Shown here: positions 10,114 to 21,321 of the stretch, in pieces
How the letters are laid out: each line of letters opens with the position of its first letter
Numbering within the stretch: the first letter of the stretch is position 1
Origin: Dactylonectria macrodidyma
Taxonomy: Eukaryota; Ascomycota; Sordariomycetes; Hypocreales; Nectriaceae
Direction: 5' to 3'
Length of the DNA stretch: 64,000 nucleotides
Assembly: GCA_020744425.1 (NCBI GenBank)
Contig: JAGMUV010000020.1
Coordinates: 496,001-560,000, forward strand
Made by a program: the position numbers and the translations under genes
Notes under the pieces: model-generated
Told to the model about the DNA's origin: nothing
What the model saw: only the letters and a program-made list of their open reading frames with translations
Databases searched by the model: none

Positions 10114-11529
10114 ATGTTGACGACACAGACGGTGACTATCCCGTCTACTGATGTGTTTACTGAGAGCTCGAGCCAAAGGGCCTTGGCCTGGGGGCTTCGA
10201 AATAATGTACGAAGTAAAACGCCAGCAATTTCTCTCAAAGGGCATGACGGGCATAGCGCAACGGAACTCCTACCACTCGTCAATCATGATGCTGGCTATG
10301 TTGATGATGTCGTATCCTCAATTATGAGCATTCTTGAAAGCTTCAGTCTCCAGCAACAAGGCAACGATGTTTTCCTCGGCAGCCGCATATTTTCACCTGT
10401 CGTGAGGCGCCATGTTGCGGCACGGTCCAGGATTCCCATGGTTCTCCCGGCATTCCCAGCCAAGAGCATCAATGTCGTTGAAAAGGTGCTTGGAACCTTG
10501 CCTGACTTGGGCGAAGAGCTAGCCTTGGACCGTCTGAATGACCTCTGTTCCCGAATACAGAAAATCTACCTGCCCGGGGCCATGGTTCTTATTGCAACCG
10601 ATGGCGCCTGCTATAACGGTACGTTCAACTTGATTTCGTGACGAAACCAAGCTAACACAGTTAAAGATCTTACTGGCGTCACTAATGACAACCTTTGGGA
10701 ATACAGTGTGGCTCTCCGTCAAATGGTAGCGGACAAGGGTTTTAAATGCATCGAATTCGTTCGCATCATGAATCTCCTGGGTCTATACCATGCCTCTACG
10801 ATAACAAAGGAAACATTCATCAACCTGCTGGAGCCTAGCAGAAGAGAGCTCATGGACCGATATGTTGACCCTAACTTTGATGCAACTGCCTGCATCAAGA
10901 ACGACCCTGACTACAAGATGACCTACGACGGATATGCCAAGTTCCTGAAGAAGGATCTAGCTTTTGGGGCGGTCAGAAACTCAGTAACCAGTGGCAAAAA
11001 GTTCAAGGCCAAGGTCCATGAGACTGCCAAAGCAATGATTGCTCGCGGTGTAGTAAATATCGCCTTTCAGTTACTGTACCAGTACTAACTACTTTTCCTC
11101 AAGGCTTTCGCAGAGCTTATACGCGAGAAGCTTCCAGATCATGTGCGACTTTCTATCCATCCCTCGACGGGACTAACCAAGATATCCATGCCGCTCATTC
11201 CACAGCCCGATTCGTTTTCCATGACGCCGTGGCATTGCGCGGTAGCTGTAGATGTGAGCGGAAATTTCAAGACGGCGCATGTGGCTACTCTGAGAAACAC
11301 TCATGAGTTGGTATATAAGGATGGTCATGCGCACTTTTTCCGGCAACGATCTAGCCTGTGGGAATTTGATGCGAAGGTGGAGTTTGAACATCTTTATTGT
11401 GGAGGGCTTGTTGTCCGCAACGCTTCAGGTCGAGAGCAGTCAAAGAAGTCTTTATCAGATTCGGATAAGGAGAAGCTGGCATCTCTAGCTGTTTCCTGTG
11501 GGAAGATTATTGTAAAGGGGTTTAAGTAA
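10114..11529 (+). CDS. Isocyanide synthase, PvcA/DIT1 family (copy 2)
   Basis: Exons 10114..10618, 10667..11052 and 11104..11529 give 438 residues. Both introns sit at the same codon positions as in copy 1 (inside YND, and before the AFAELIREKL helix), so the two genes descend from one duplicated gene. Introns have GCTAAC and TACTAAC branches. Motifs are VLPAFPAKSIN, LPDLGEEL (about 111-136), LIATDGACYND, LSIHPSTGLTKIS and MTPWH. Compared with copy 1 it has an N-terminal extension of about 55 residues, and the third-exon protein differs strongly after TPWH. The divergence suggests an old duplication with different substrates or roles rather than dosage. The ATG at 10114 is the first in frame. 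The first-intron acceptor has a second in-frame choice six bases upstream. Confidence 0.88.
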
Positions 11530-12464
11530 GGCAGCTTTAGTATTTGGCAACTTCGTAGTGTATATAAATTACCCTGTGTATGCTCCCTAATGTTTTATTT
11601 TCATTTTCGTCATATACCACGGACTTCTTATTAACGGTCGGGTTCCGGTCAGGGTTGGCGGCTAAGGTCGTGTCTTGCTGCGCCGATCACTGTCGACATT
11701 TTAAAGACACTCAACGCATGCTTTAGCCATCTTATACTCATAGTGTACAGTAGGCGATATACAATGTGCATCTTACTATTGAATTTATCTTACTCTATGA
11801 GCTCTGTGATAATTACGGTCAAGCCGTCACACGTCTGGGACAGGGAAGATTGCATCCAGGGGATAGGTTAGAAGGACCATGTCGAGATTACTAAGAAGGC
11901 TATCGCTCAACATTGAAATTGATTCCTCAAGGAATAGACCACATCGTCCAACAAGCTGAAATTTTCGTTCACCATAGGCGGAGATAGACTTTGGATATGG
12001 TTGCAAGAGAATAGAAAGAAGCGGAAGAGCCGAGACTCGCATTTTGGTAGTAAAAAGATGCAATTTTTGAGGGTCTCTATGCATTGTACTTGTATCCTAG
12101 CGCCTGAGCGTTATTGCCTCTTTGTAGGAGTCGACATGTAGCGTGGGTATCTCGTTCAACCCTCTGCGGCCGCGACGCCCGACTTTATCACCGGGTTCAC
12201 ACCCACGTCAACACTAAAACTACGTAAAATGGTACAGCAGTAGAGACAATAGAAATATCACCACCTGAAAGAAGAGTTACGGTAAAGGACGTTGCGAGCT
12301 AATGATTTGATCACTGTTTGAATCACGTGATACGTCAGCGTAGATGGTGGCTTGATGACTGCGACATCAGGCTTACTTGCATCTCACTCCATGCACACAA
12401 ACGATTTCTCACCGACTCCTGCATGAAAGAGCCCTCACGTCTCGCTCTTTATCTGCAAGCGAAT
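11530..12464. other. Intergenic, no gene accepted
   Basis: A minus ORF at 12084..11827 codes for 85 residues ending in LTYPLDAIFPVPDV. It has an ATG but no recognisable family, and I see no partner exon. The rest is AT-rich intergenic DNA before the Ras-ankyrin gene. Confidence 0.4.
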
Positions 12465-15281
12465 ATGCCGCGGCGCGGAAGGGCCACTAGGTCCGCAAAG
12501 AATGGGTCTGGGGTCATGCCACTCCACAGGCTCGTCATGCTTGGAGATGGGGATGTTGGGAAGACGGCCTTAATCATCCAGGTAAGCGAGCATACTATCT
12601 GTTGTTTTGCTAACTAAGTACTAATTCGGAAAGCTCTGCTTGCAACATTTTGTTGAAAAGTACGAGCCAACGATTGAGGACTCATATCGTACGTCAGTCG
12701 ACATCGACGGTTCATCTTGCATGCTCGAGGTTCTTGATACAGCCGGTGATGAACAGTACGCAGCATCTCGTGACAATTGGATCCAACAAGGCGATGCATT
12801 TCTTCTCGTCTATTCAATTACCTCTTGGAGTTCATTCTCAGGTATCAAGCTCCTCCACGACCAGATCATCCGAGTACAGGCGGCAAGTGGTCGCGAGCCC
12901 TCTCCCATTTGCTTGATTGGGAACAAACGCGACCGCATGAGGGAGCGAGAAGTTACCAGAACCGAAGGACTCAATCTCGCACTTGCCTTGGGGATCGACT
13001 ACTTTGTTGAGTGTTCTGCAAAAAACAATTTCAATGTCGAGAAAGCCTTCTTCGATCCTATGCGGACCCTTCGAGTCCAAGGCGAAATCACGAAGCGCCG
13101 GTACGAGAAAAAGCCCGGGCTATTTGGAGGCCGATTAACCATATTGCCTAGCGAAAATATCTCGTTTGACGGGAGGGATAGGCTCGCAAGATGTCTTCAT
13201 CACGCTGTGAGGACAAACAACGTGAAAGAGGCCGTCGAATTCCTCAATGCAGGCGCCAATCCCAACGCTCAGCCAACTCTATCTGGGAGCGCACTACATA
13301 CAGCCGCAGCCTTTGGATTTTTGCGTCTCACCAACATCTTGCTTAAAAGGGGAGCTAGAGTGAATACTACAGCACCCTACGAATCAGGCACTACTCCATT
13401 GCAGGAGGCTGCAACTGGCGGTCACCTTGAGGTGCTCAAGCTGCTGCTACATTATGGAGCAAGACTAGATCATGGAAGTGCACTTCGCGGTACAGCTTTA
13501 CATGCAGCCGCATCGCGAGGCCACACCCAGGTCGTTGAGTACCTGTTGAAACAAGGCGCGGATGCTACTAAACGGAGTGGCCCGTATGAGTTTGCCCTTC
13601 ACGCTGGGGCTTGGTATGGATCTGAGGATGTTGCAACCGCATTGCTCAACGGCGGCGCGGACATTGATGCGGAGAGTGCAGATGGTTGCACTGCATTACA
13701 CATGGCAGCCTTCACTGGGAGTCTCGAGGTGATCGAGATTCTCCTAGACCGCGGAGCGAGACTGAAGATCAATGTAGTCTCAGAGAAATACGGTACCGCA
13801 CTCGATGCTGCAGGTGAAAATGGACATTTCGACGCTGTCAAGATCCTAATGGAAGCTGGCGCACAAACACACTTTGGGGATCAAGAAAGGGATCCGCACG
13901 ACGTAAAGCCCACAATCCTTGACCCGGAGCAAAGGGGCCCGTTCAAGCTTGCCATGCTGCCTTCGGACACGGATGCAAATGTTGAGGGTTTATATGATGT
14001 TGTTCAAGAAGGATACGGCGAAAGCTATCAGCCTGTTACTGGTAAGAAGTCCAAAAATGTGTGTGGAACTCTTGGCGAACACAATCTCACCAGCTTTACT
14101 TTGCCAAGACAAGCCAGAGGTCGACCGTGACGGATTCACTACGTTGTCCGACCCGCCAGAGGCAAAAGTCGAGTAAGTCAACACCAAGTTACTTAGCAGC
14201 CGTGTCTTGACCTATTTTAGCATCGTCTTCGTCCACGGCTTGCAAGGTCATCCAAAAACATCGTGGACGTATGACATGGAATCAGCAACGCCAAAGTCTT
14301 CCCTTTGGCAAATATTGCTTAGATTATGGTCGACAAAACAGGCACCGCAGAATGAAGATGTGTTTTGGCCATATGACTTTCTCCGCATCCATCCAGACTT
14401 GGCCACGTCGCGGATCATGACCTGGGGCTACTATTCAGGAGTAACACGCAGCTTTTTCGGTGCCGCTAATTCGAAAAACATTTCTCAACGTGGAAACAAC
14501 TTGATGCTCATGTTGCAAGAGGAACGAAAGGACGACGTGAGTGCCTAGATCTGACTATAACTAATATTATGGCTACTCACTAGCTCTGTTTTTTTAGCCG
14601 ACAAGACCACTCATCTTCGTCGCTCATAGTCTAGGTGGACTTGTTGTGAAAGCTGTGAGCTCCAAGTGTCACTTAAGATGATCCAGCCGTCTAATCTTCT
14701 TTAACACAGGCTCTGAGCATCTCAAAACAGTCAACTCGTCAGCCGTGGAAGAGGAACATCTATCTCTCCACAACTGGCATCATCTTTCTAGGCACCCCGC
14801 ACGGCGGCAGCGGCGTCGCAGACTGGGGTCTCATTGCAAGCAATCTTACCAGACTCGCGATGCAGGGTGCATGGGCGAGGGCGCCGAAGGGCTTGACGCC
14901 AAACGACGAGCCGCTAGAGGACTTGCGCAAGACATTTATGAAGCTGCTCGAAGAAGGCCATTTCAGAATTCACTCTTTCTACGAGACACTGCCTATTACT
15001 GGGATATCTGGGCTACATGGACTGGTAAGTGCTCCAACTCTCAAGCTCATCAAACCTCCCTTGACAATCTTGTTCGACAGGTTGTTCCGCATGAATTCGC
15101 CTCGGTAGGTCATGAGAAGAAGGAGACATCTTTGGGAATACACGGAACCCATGACAGCATCTGCAAGTTTGGGGCCACGAGTGATCCTGGTTATCAGGCG
15201 GTGCTCTGTGCACTGCAAGACTACGTCAACGGCGCAGTATCAGATTCACAATACGCCAACCTGCCCAAAGCCGAGCCGTGA
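12465..15281 (+). CDS. Ras-like GTPase / ankyrin repeat / SERAC1-like hydrolase fusion
   Basis: Seven exons (12465..12581, 12634..14041, 14109..14172, 14221..14536, 14598..14654, 14710..15024, 15081..15281) all join in frame to give 825 residues. Residues about 17-190 are Ras-like: GDGDVGKTALIIQ P-loop, YEPTIEDSYRTSVDIDG effector loop, DTAGDEQY switch II, GNKRD and SAK. About 205-430 are ankyrin repeats (ALHTAAAFGFLRLTNILLKRGA and relatives). From about 520 comes an alpha/beta hydrolase of the SERAC1/LipA type: VFVHGLQGH, nucleophile elbow AHSLGGLVVKA (Ser about 646), FLGTPHGG and a C-terminal acid/His part. Gly13 and Gln61 of Ras are both Asp here, which predicts slow GTP hydrolysis. No CAAX box is possible. 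Alternative ATGs lie at 12423 and 12516. The second intron (14042..14108) is the one that decides between one fused gene and two adjacent ones; without it the first ORF stops at 14130. Confidence 0.75.
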
Positions 15282-15717
15282 GAGACCTGACCTCGAAGCA
15301 GAACAACTCGGTCTAGGTTTGGTTCAGTTTTAACCGCGTTTGTGGGCGAGTGTCACCATGCTAGGTAATGAGAGCAAATGGATCTTGTTTCTCATTGTTA
15401 AAGTGTCACTGGATCTCTTCAATGTTAATTTTTTTGGGGAGATTTGATCGTTGTTAGGGACGAGTGTCCCTTCAAAATGAATAGGTAAAGAAAAGGGTCA
15501 AATTTCACAGCGTAACACCCGTATTATCACATGTTCCCCGCCTAATACCAGCTCAGCCCAACATTTCCCACCCAGAAAAAGAAACAACATCAAGCCACCA
15601 ACTAGACAGATGGGTCTACCTTCGTTCTAAAATACAAAGTCTCTTTGCAACGTCTTTACTACCATACTATCTGCGAATCCTCCTACTTTCTTCCTCATAG
15701 ACCTCTATATTCCCCTC
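15282..15717. other. Convergent intergenic region, no gene seen
   Basis: This is the 3' flank of both the fusion gene and the beta-propeller gene on the other strand. No ORF of note is present. Confidence 0.5.
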
Positions 15718-16974
15718 TCACAAAAGAATAGCCATGCCTTGGGCCCTGTTGCTAGCGCCTAGGGCTTGCAACTCAAAATGCTGAACCTGTTTTTTCGACG
15801 GGGCATCAACCACCGTCACGGCGGGCACAGTCGCGCCGGTTCCAGGGCTGAGGGCATAAACGAATTGTCCGGCCGCTTTGAGGTCGATCAGGCCAGGGTC
15901 GCCGTTGGCACTCAGGTCAATAATGTTCATAATGGACGCGTCTTGGAGAGACATCTCGACAAGTCTGTTCGTAGCCACGTCGGTGACAAAAGCACTGTTG
16001 GTGACGGAGGACACGGCCGCCCAGCAGGTGGCTTTTTGGCCGTCGATGGCAGCTTTGCCCTTGACCGTTGCTGCGCCAGATGAGTCGAAGGAGAGAACAG
16101 CCGCACCGAAGGAAGCATCAGTGGCAAAGATGTCGCTGGTGCCCGGGATTGGAGCCGATCCAAAGAGCACGGCTGTGCCTTCTGGGGAAGATTGGGTGCT
16201 CTGCTGCGAGACACAGGCACCATTTTGTCCGTTCTCGACAGGGAATGAAGCCACGAATCCCGTGTTGTTGACGGCTGGATCACCTTTGACCATGACGAAT
16301 AGGGTGTTTTCGTCCTCAGAGAACAAGACCTGCGAAATGGTATTGGTTGGCCCAACTGGAGGCGTCGTCTGCTGTAGGTCAATTGGCCGCAGCGCGTCCA
16401 TGGCTTCAATGCCGCCTAGTCCAGAAAACGAGCTGCACGAGACTCCAGCCACGGCACCTGTTGTTCCGACGCAGACAATTTTGTGCTTCTTAGATGCTGC
16501 CACTGTGTTTGGGAACTCTCCTGGAACCGCCACGGGCTGGCCAACCATTTGTAGTTTCGAAGCATCGGTTCGATCGATCGAGAACATGGTTACACTGTTA
16601 GAACCAGCATTGACAGCAAATAGCTTCTACAAAAACGTCAGTAATCACATCCTATTCCGAACCATACGAGTACATACGTGACCGGCTACAGTCAAAGATG
16701 ACTGAGAGACGAGGCCGTCTGTGGCAGCTGTCTGGTTGGTGGAGCCGTCAATGCTAAGGGAACCTTTTCCGCCGGTGGCCGTGCTCGTGCCGCCAAAGAG
16801 CTTCCCGTCCATGCCGATTGGCACCGCGATGACGCTATTCGCATCTTCGTTGGACAAAAAGTAGATGGACTTCGCGACTTGTTGTGTGGCCGCACATCTC
16901 GAAGGTCTAGCTGCGCTCTGTTGGACCAGCAACGAGAGGCTTGATGAGAGGAGGAAAGAGGCGGGAAAGCGCAT
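15718..16974 (-). CDS. Secreted seven-bladed beta-propeller (lactonase/YVTN-like) protein
   Basis: Exons 16974..16678 and 16626..15718 join across a 51-base intron (GTATGT donor, TACTGAC branch) in phase 0 and give 401 residues. The chosen ATG starts a clear signal peptide (MRFPASFLLSSSLSLLVQQ). An ATG further upstream would bury that signal. The mature protein has repeated short blades such as IYFLSNEDANSVIAVPIG, KLFAVNAGSNSVTMFSID, NTLFVMVKGDP and FVYALSPGTG. This pattern is that of fungal secreted 3-carboxymuconate cyclase/6-phosphogluconolactonase-like propellers. Their substrate is usually unknown. Cysteines are few. It converges with the fusion gene and I see no functional link. Confidence 0.8.
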
Positions 16975-18088
16975 TGTGAGCTGAGTGGAGGTGATAGAGT
17001 GAATATAATATACCGGTGATGGGATAAATAGTGAGTGAGTTGCCTTGGGCAGGATCACGAAGCCAGAAGCGAGTATGGGATGGATGCTGAGAGTTGTAGA
17101 GAATATCTTCTTCCAGTCCAGGCGCGAGGGTATTTATGTTCTTCATCGCCCCTCGATACCAAATAACAAAATGCACGTCTAACTGCCTCAAATTGCTATT
17201 CCATGGGCTATGCCACCAGCCTCCGTCTTCAGGGCAAAGAGTCAATTCATCAGAATTTCCTCTTTCGGAAGCCAAAGCTCGAGGAGGATCGCAGGATGTG
17301 GACAGGGATTACCTCGACTCGGGAGTCGGAACAGCGGCTGGTGCTTGAGTGTAATCAGAATTTCCTATTTCGGCTAGTGCGTCGTCTGGTTGAGAGGCTG
17401 CTAAAGATTGATGAGCATCACTGACCAGGGCCGTCTCATCCGCCCAGATTGAAAAGTCTCAGGTTGGTGATGTGACTTTGCCATGTGCACGGAGGCAATT
17501 TTGGAACTAGAGATTGATTCAGATGTTGACTTACTCTTTTACTAGCTACATAGACGTGCTCTTTTCCCGTAGGGTTGGCATCCAGAAGCTGGCTCTCGGC
17601 TTACGTCTGGGTCCGTGTTCACGCCTTTCGATCCACTGGTCAGCTGCAACGAACCTCAGTAGACAATCTCGACACAAGCAGTCTGCCACATACATCAAAG
17701 GCCACAAAGAGCCAAGTCTAAAGCCGCAGCTATGACCTAAACGTAGCATCGCGATTGGAAACTGAGAGTTCCTGAAACACTGACAGGAGTGATGCGTGCC
17801 TCTGAAACAATGACTGAACCTGCGGGACACTTTAGCGAGGGGCCGCTACGCTTTGGAATCATGATTACAGGGGAATTAGCGGAGGTGGAGAAGAACGCTC
17901 TAGCGCTGAATGTTCTGCTCCGACACTGCCCTGTGCGGATCTCGGAAGAAAAGCAGCAAATGATTCTTGGCCTGTTTCTTGGCAGCTCGAGCTTTTGAAC
18001 GACTTGACATCGTCATGACCACAGTTCTGTTCTCTTTCTCCCAAAGATCTGTCATTCCTTCGATATACATACATTACCATCGCCCGTC
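16975..18088. other. Intergenic, no gene seen
   Basis: The upstream regions of two divergent genes lie here. A 19-base sequence (TCAGAATTTCCTCTTTCGG) at 17250..17268 recurs with one mismatch at 17355..17373. Small ORFs are featureless. Confidence 0.4.
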
Positions 18089-19373
18089 ATGTTCCGCATG
18101 TTCAACCCCAATGGTAAGGAAGGGTGTCTGGTTTTTCTGAGGAAAACCCCAACTGCGCTGAAGCTTTGATGTTGACGACCTGTAATATAGCGCCAAAACA
18201 AGATCCCACTGAAAAGCGGCGGACGCAATTGCGACAAGCCCAGCAGTAAGCGACACCCGCGCACTTTCAATACGAGTGTACTTGAACTCATTCTTTGACT
18301 GGCAGAACATATCGCCAGCGCAAGACTCGATACACAAAGGCCCTGGAAGAAGACCTCGCCACCTGCAAAGCGCACGAAGCCAGTCTTGTACTCAAGTGCG
18401 GAACGCTGAGCAAGGTTGTCCAGGCACTTCAACAGATTCTAGTGCGCCATGGCATCGACATGCCCGATGAGCTGCGCATAAACACCACAGTTCCCGCAAA
18501 TAGCAAGGGCTCTAAGCAACCATCTCCCGTGTTGAGAGACAAAGATCGCTACAACGGCCGGGAGGTGAGATCTCAAGCTAGATCCGGGGTAGCTCCTCGA
18601 CAGAAGCCAACCGACTACGCCAACTCGGCTGTTCAGCTTGCCTCTCCCGAGTCCCTGGACGAATACGAAATACCGAATCGTCATGAGGAGACGCAATATC
18701 AAACTTTGAATGCTGGCCAAGTCGACGAGTGGCCTCAATTCACCCGTGGTCCCGAAACAGAGCTGAGCACTGTGAAAAGAGTGTGCGACTTAGATCCCAC
18801 CACGATTGCGATGGAGTTTGTCTTGAGGTAAGATGCAAGATTTCCAACGCAAAGAATAATTCTTCACGAAGGGGGTGACATCATAATGATTTTGGCTAAT
18901 AATCACAGAATCGAAGAACCTTGTCTAGGCCATGTGCACGGCGATCCGAATCAACCGCAGGAACCGTCCGGCCACGCTCTAACTGTCACATCACAACTAC
19001 ACTATTTATCACCAACGCCTCACTACAGCACAAGCTCTCCCTCATTCCACGACACGCCCGCAGCAATCCTCGAACGGCTCTTAACTCTGACCCCGGCCGT
19101 CTCGTCTGAAGGCGACGTGACGCCGATCCAGGCGTGGAACAGCCTCCGGACACGGCCGCGCTTCAGCGAACTGGATGTTGAGTGCTTGACGATTCTGGCC
19201 GAGGGATTGCGAGATGCAGCGAAATGTCACGGGTACGTCACGATGACTTGGGGATTTATTCCTCGCTAAGACTTTTGCTAATGAGACGATGCAGGTTTGG
19301 TGCCGTGGTTAGAAGTGAAGTGTTTGAGAATTTGGTCTACGAGATCACGGTGTTGAAAAAGTTCACGCGATAA
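18089..19373 (+). CDS. bZIP transcription factor, Yap/AP-1-like
   Basis: Five exons (18089..18113, 18191..18245, 18306..18827, 18909..19232, 19295..19373) give 334 residues. The basic region is split by intron 2: RRTQLRQAQQ then TYRQRKTRYTKALEEDL, matching fungal Yap-type bZIPs (R-x-R-x-x-Q-R-x-x-R-x-R-K pattern with Gln in place of Asn). A short zipper-like helix follows. The middle is Ser/Pro-rich and acidic. The C-terminal part (AAILERLLTLTPAVSS, LTILAEGLRDAAKCHG, VFENLVYEITVLKKFTR) is helical and may be a ligand or activation domain. Such factors answer oxidative or metal stress or control secondary metabolism. It lies 6.5 kb from the isocyanide synthases with the fusion and propeller genes between, so a regulatory link to that cluster is only a possibility. 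Exon 1 is just 25 bases, which makes the start less certain. Confidence 0.78.
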
Positions 19374-21321
19374 TGCAAAAAATGTTCAGACATGAGAATG
19401 CAAGAAAAATGCAAAGATTAGAGACGTGGTTGATGTCAGTGTAAGCCACTCATAAGTATGCTGAATGAGATTCTCACCATGAGCGTCAATAAAAGCCACA
19501 ATATGACGCCTCGTTTTTCGTCGAATGGGAAGGCGATGATTCATCCTGCACTGGCGATTACCGACGCTGAAACGCCGTGGCTGATGATGACGATCCAACA
19601 CTCTTGGTGCAATTCTGCGACCGGATCACGTCGGATCCGCACATGGACAACTTTACTGTGAAAGCTATGGCGATTCTTCAATCGCCTCTCATCACGCGTG
19701 GAAGGTTTGAGTTGTTAGTAAGCCGACAAAGGTTGTCACTCACGGCTGCTGACTCGTCTGATGTAAATGATTGAGTCTGGCCCGTCAACGTAACGTGTGG
19801 GCAAGACGACCGCAACTGGAAGGATCAGAACACGAATGTCATCAATCTGACCAACTTTGGGCATGCCGTGCGGGAGGATTCATTCTAGTCGCGAACTAGC
19901 TAGATCTATGCGTGGACTGTGCTCTGCGCGGCCTGACCAGTTGGGATCATGGCTGTAGACCGGAGGAGAAATTGAACATGGCACGCTATTTTTGTCCATG
20001 CCCCCAAGAGCCCAGCCATCATTAAAAGCCATAGCCATAGCCACTGGCGGGTGGTGAGTTGATTAGTTAAGTAGCGCGCGGATGGTGAGGTCATTGTCTC
20101 GTCTCTCATACATAGAGTTCAAGCTATGGATCATTCTGAGCAAAGATGAGACGGATCACATAATACTTCAATGATGGTAATTTCCTCCTGGAAAGAGAGC
20201 TTTCGCAAAGACCGAGACCTCAATTGTGCAATTCAGCTTCCACTGCTGATGCGTGCGGTATTTATTTATGTCACGTCTGCCGATGCTTCTCACAAGCCTT
20301 GTCGCGGGCAATTCAAGGCTGGATCGGCAGCATCGGGTCCTCCAGGCCAAAGAATGTGGCGGAGTGACAGAGGCTGTGTTGGGTTGATCCCACTGGGCTC
20401 AGCGGTCCAGGGGTATTGGTGGTGCTTGCAGGAGATATGCAGGAGGACAATGGTAGACATGGAGCACACGACCACTTGGCCTGCATTCGTTGCCCCTTTG
20501 TAGCCCTACAATTGCATCGCCAGCGTGTTGGTAGGACGGTCCTGAGTGTCATCAGACTACTTTGGATCCTGTACAGGTATTATCCCAACACCATACTCCG
20601 TACGACAGAAACAAACGTGGGAAATGAAGAGATTCACAGGAACCCACCCTAAAGCCGTCATCTCCGGCGCCAGGCCGGGGCTAGAGACACGCTGCAAACG
20701 AGCTCCAGTCTCAGGCTTTCTCAGTCTCTTTCTGTCTCCAAGCGCCCAGTCTACAGCAACTAAGACTCTCCGGCAGCCAGTGCTGAAGCTGGGTTCTATT
20801 CCCAGGGTGGCCATGCGCGCGGCCGAAGGAGCGGCAAGCCTGTCGCACTATCACCAGCCCAGCGTAGGGCTTACCGCCCGCGAGCTTCCATTGGGCAAAG
20901 TGCCGCTTTAAACTGGAGTTCAACATCCAGGGGTTCCCTTGTTTTGGGGGCTGGTTTTCTTACGCAGCCTGAGCGAGCCTGCCTACCTCGCCATTTCTTA
21001 CCAGTAACTCCAACCGCTAAGGCTGGCGAGCTGGGCTCAAACTTGTATTGTATTGCCGCCGATCCGCGAAGCTCCACAGACTGATGAACAACGAGCAATT
21101 CGAAACATACAAGGGGGGTTCATTCCCCCCGGCTTGATAATCGGGCGGAGGAACGGGGTCTCTTTTCTCTCTTCTCGTCCGATCTTTAAGCCTGGCGTGA
21201 TCGGGCCTGAACACGGTCGTTTTCCCGCTTTGCTTCTCCCCCTTCGCCTTCGGGTTTGATCGATCACGACTCTTTCTTCGCGGGCTACACAAATTCTGCG
21301 AATATTACCGAACGAAACGCC
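19374..21321. other. Gene-poor stretch with a possible broken ORF
   Basis: A plus frame at about 19571..19888 reads as two pieces separated by TGA. The first ends near FELLVSRQRL; the second is CGQDDRNWKDQNTNVINLTNF. The composition looks protein-like but I do not know the family. The remaining ORFs to 21321 are short and overlap on both strands. A GGTTCTATTCCC box near 20790 is not part of a foldable tRNA. Confidence 0.3.

Noticed and set aside
15878..16681. 267-codon plus-strand ORF
   Set aside because: It is antisense to the secreted beta-propeller gene, which has a signal peptide, a clean intron and repeated blades.
20700..20815. tRNA with a GGTTCTATTCCC T arm
   Set aside because: No matching 5' acceptor, D arm or anticodon arm can be found upstream.
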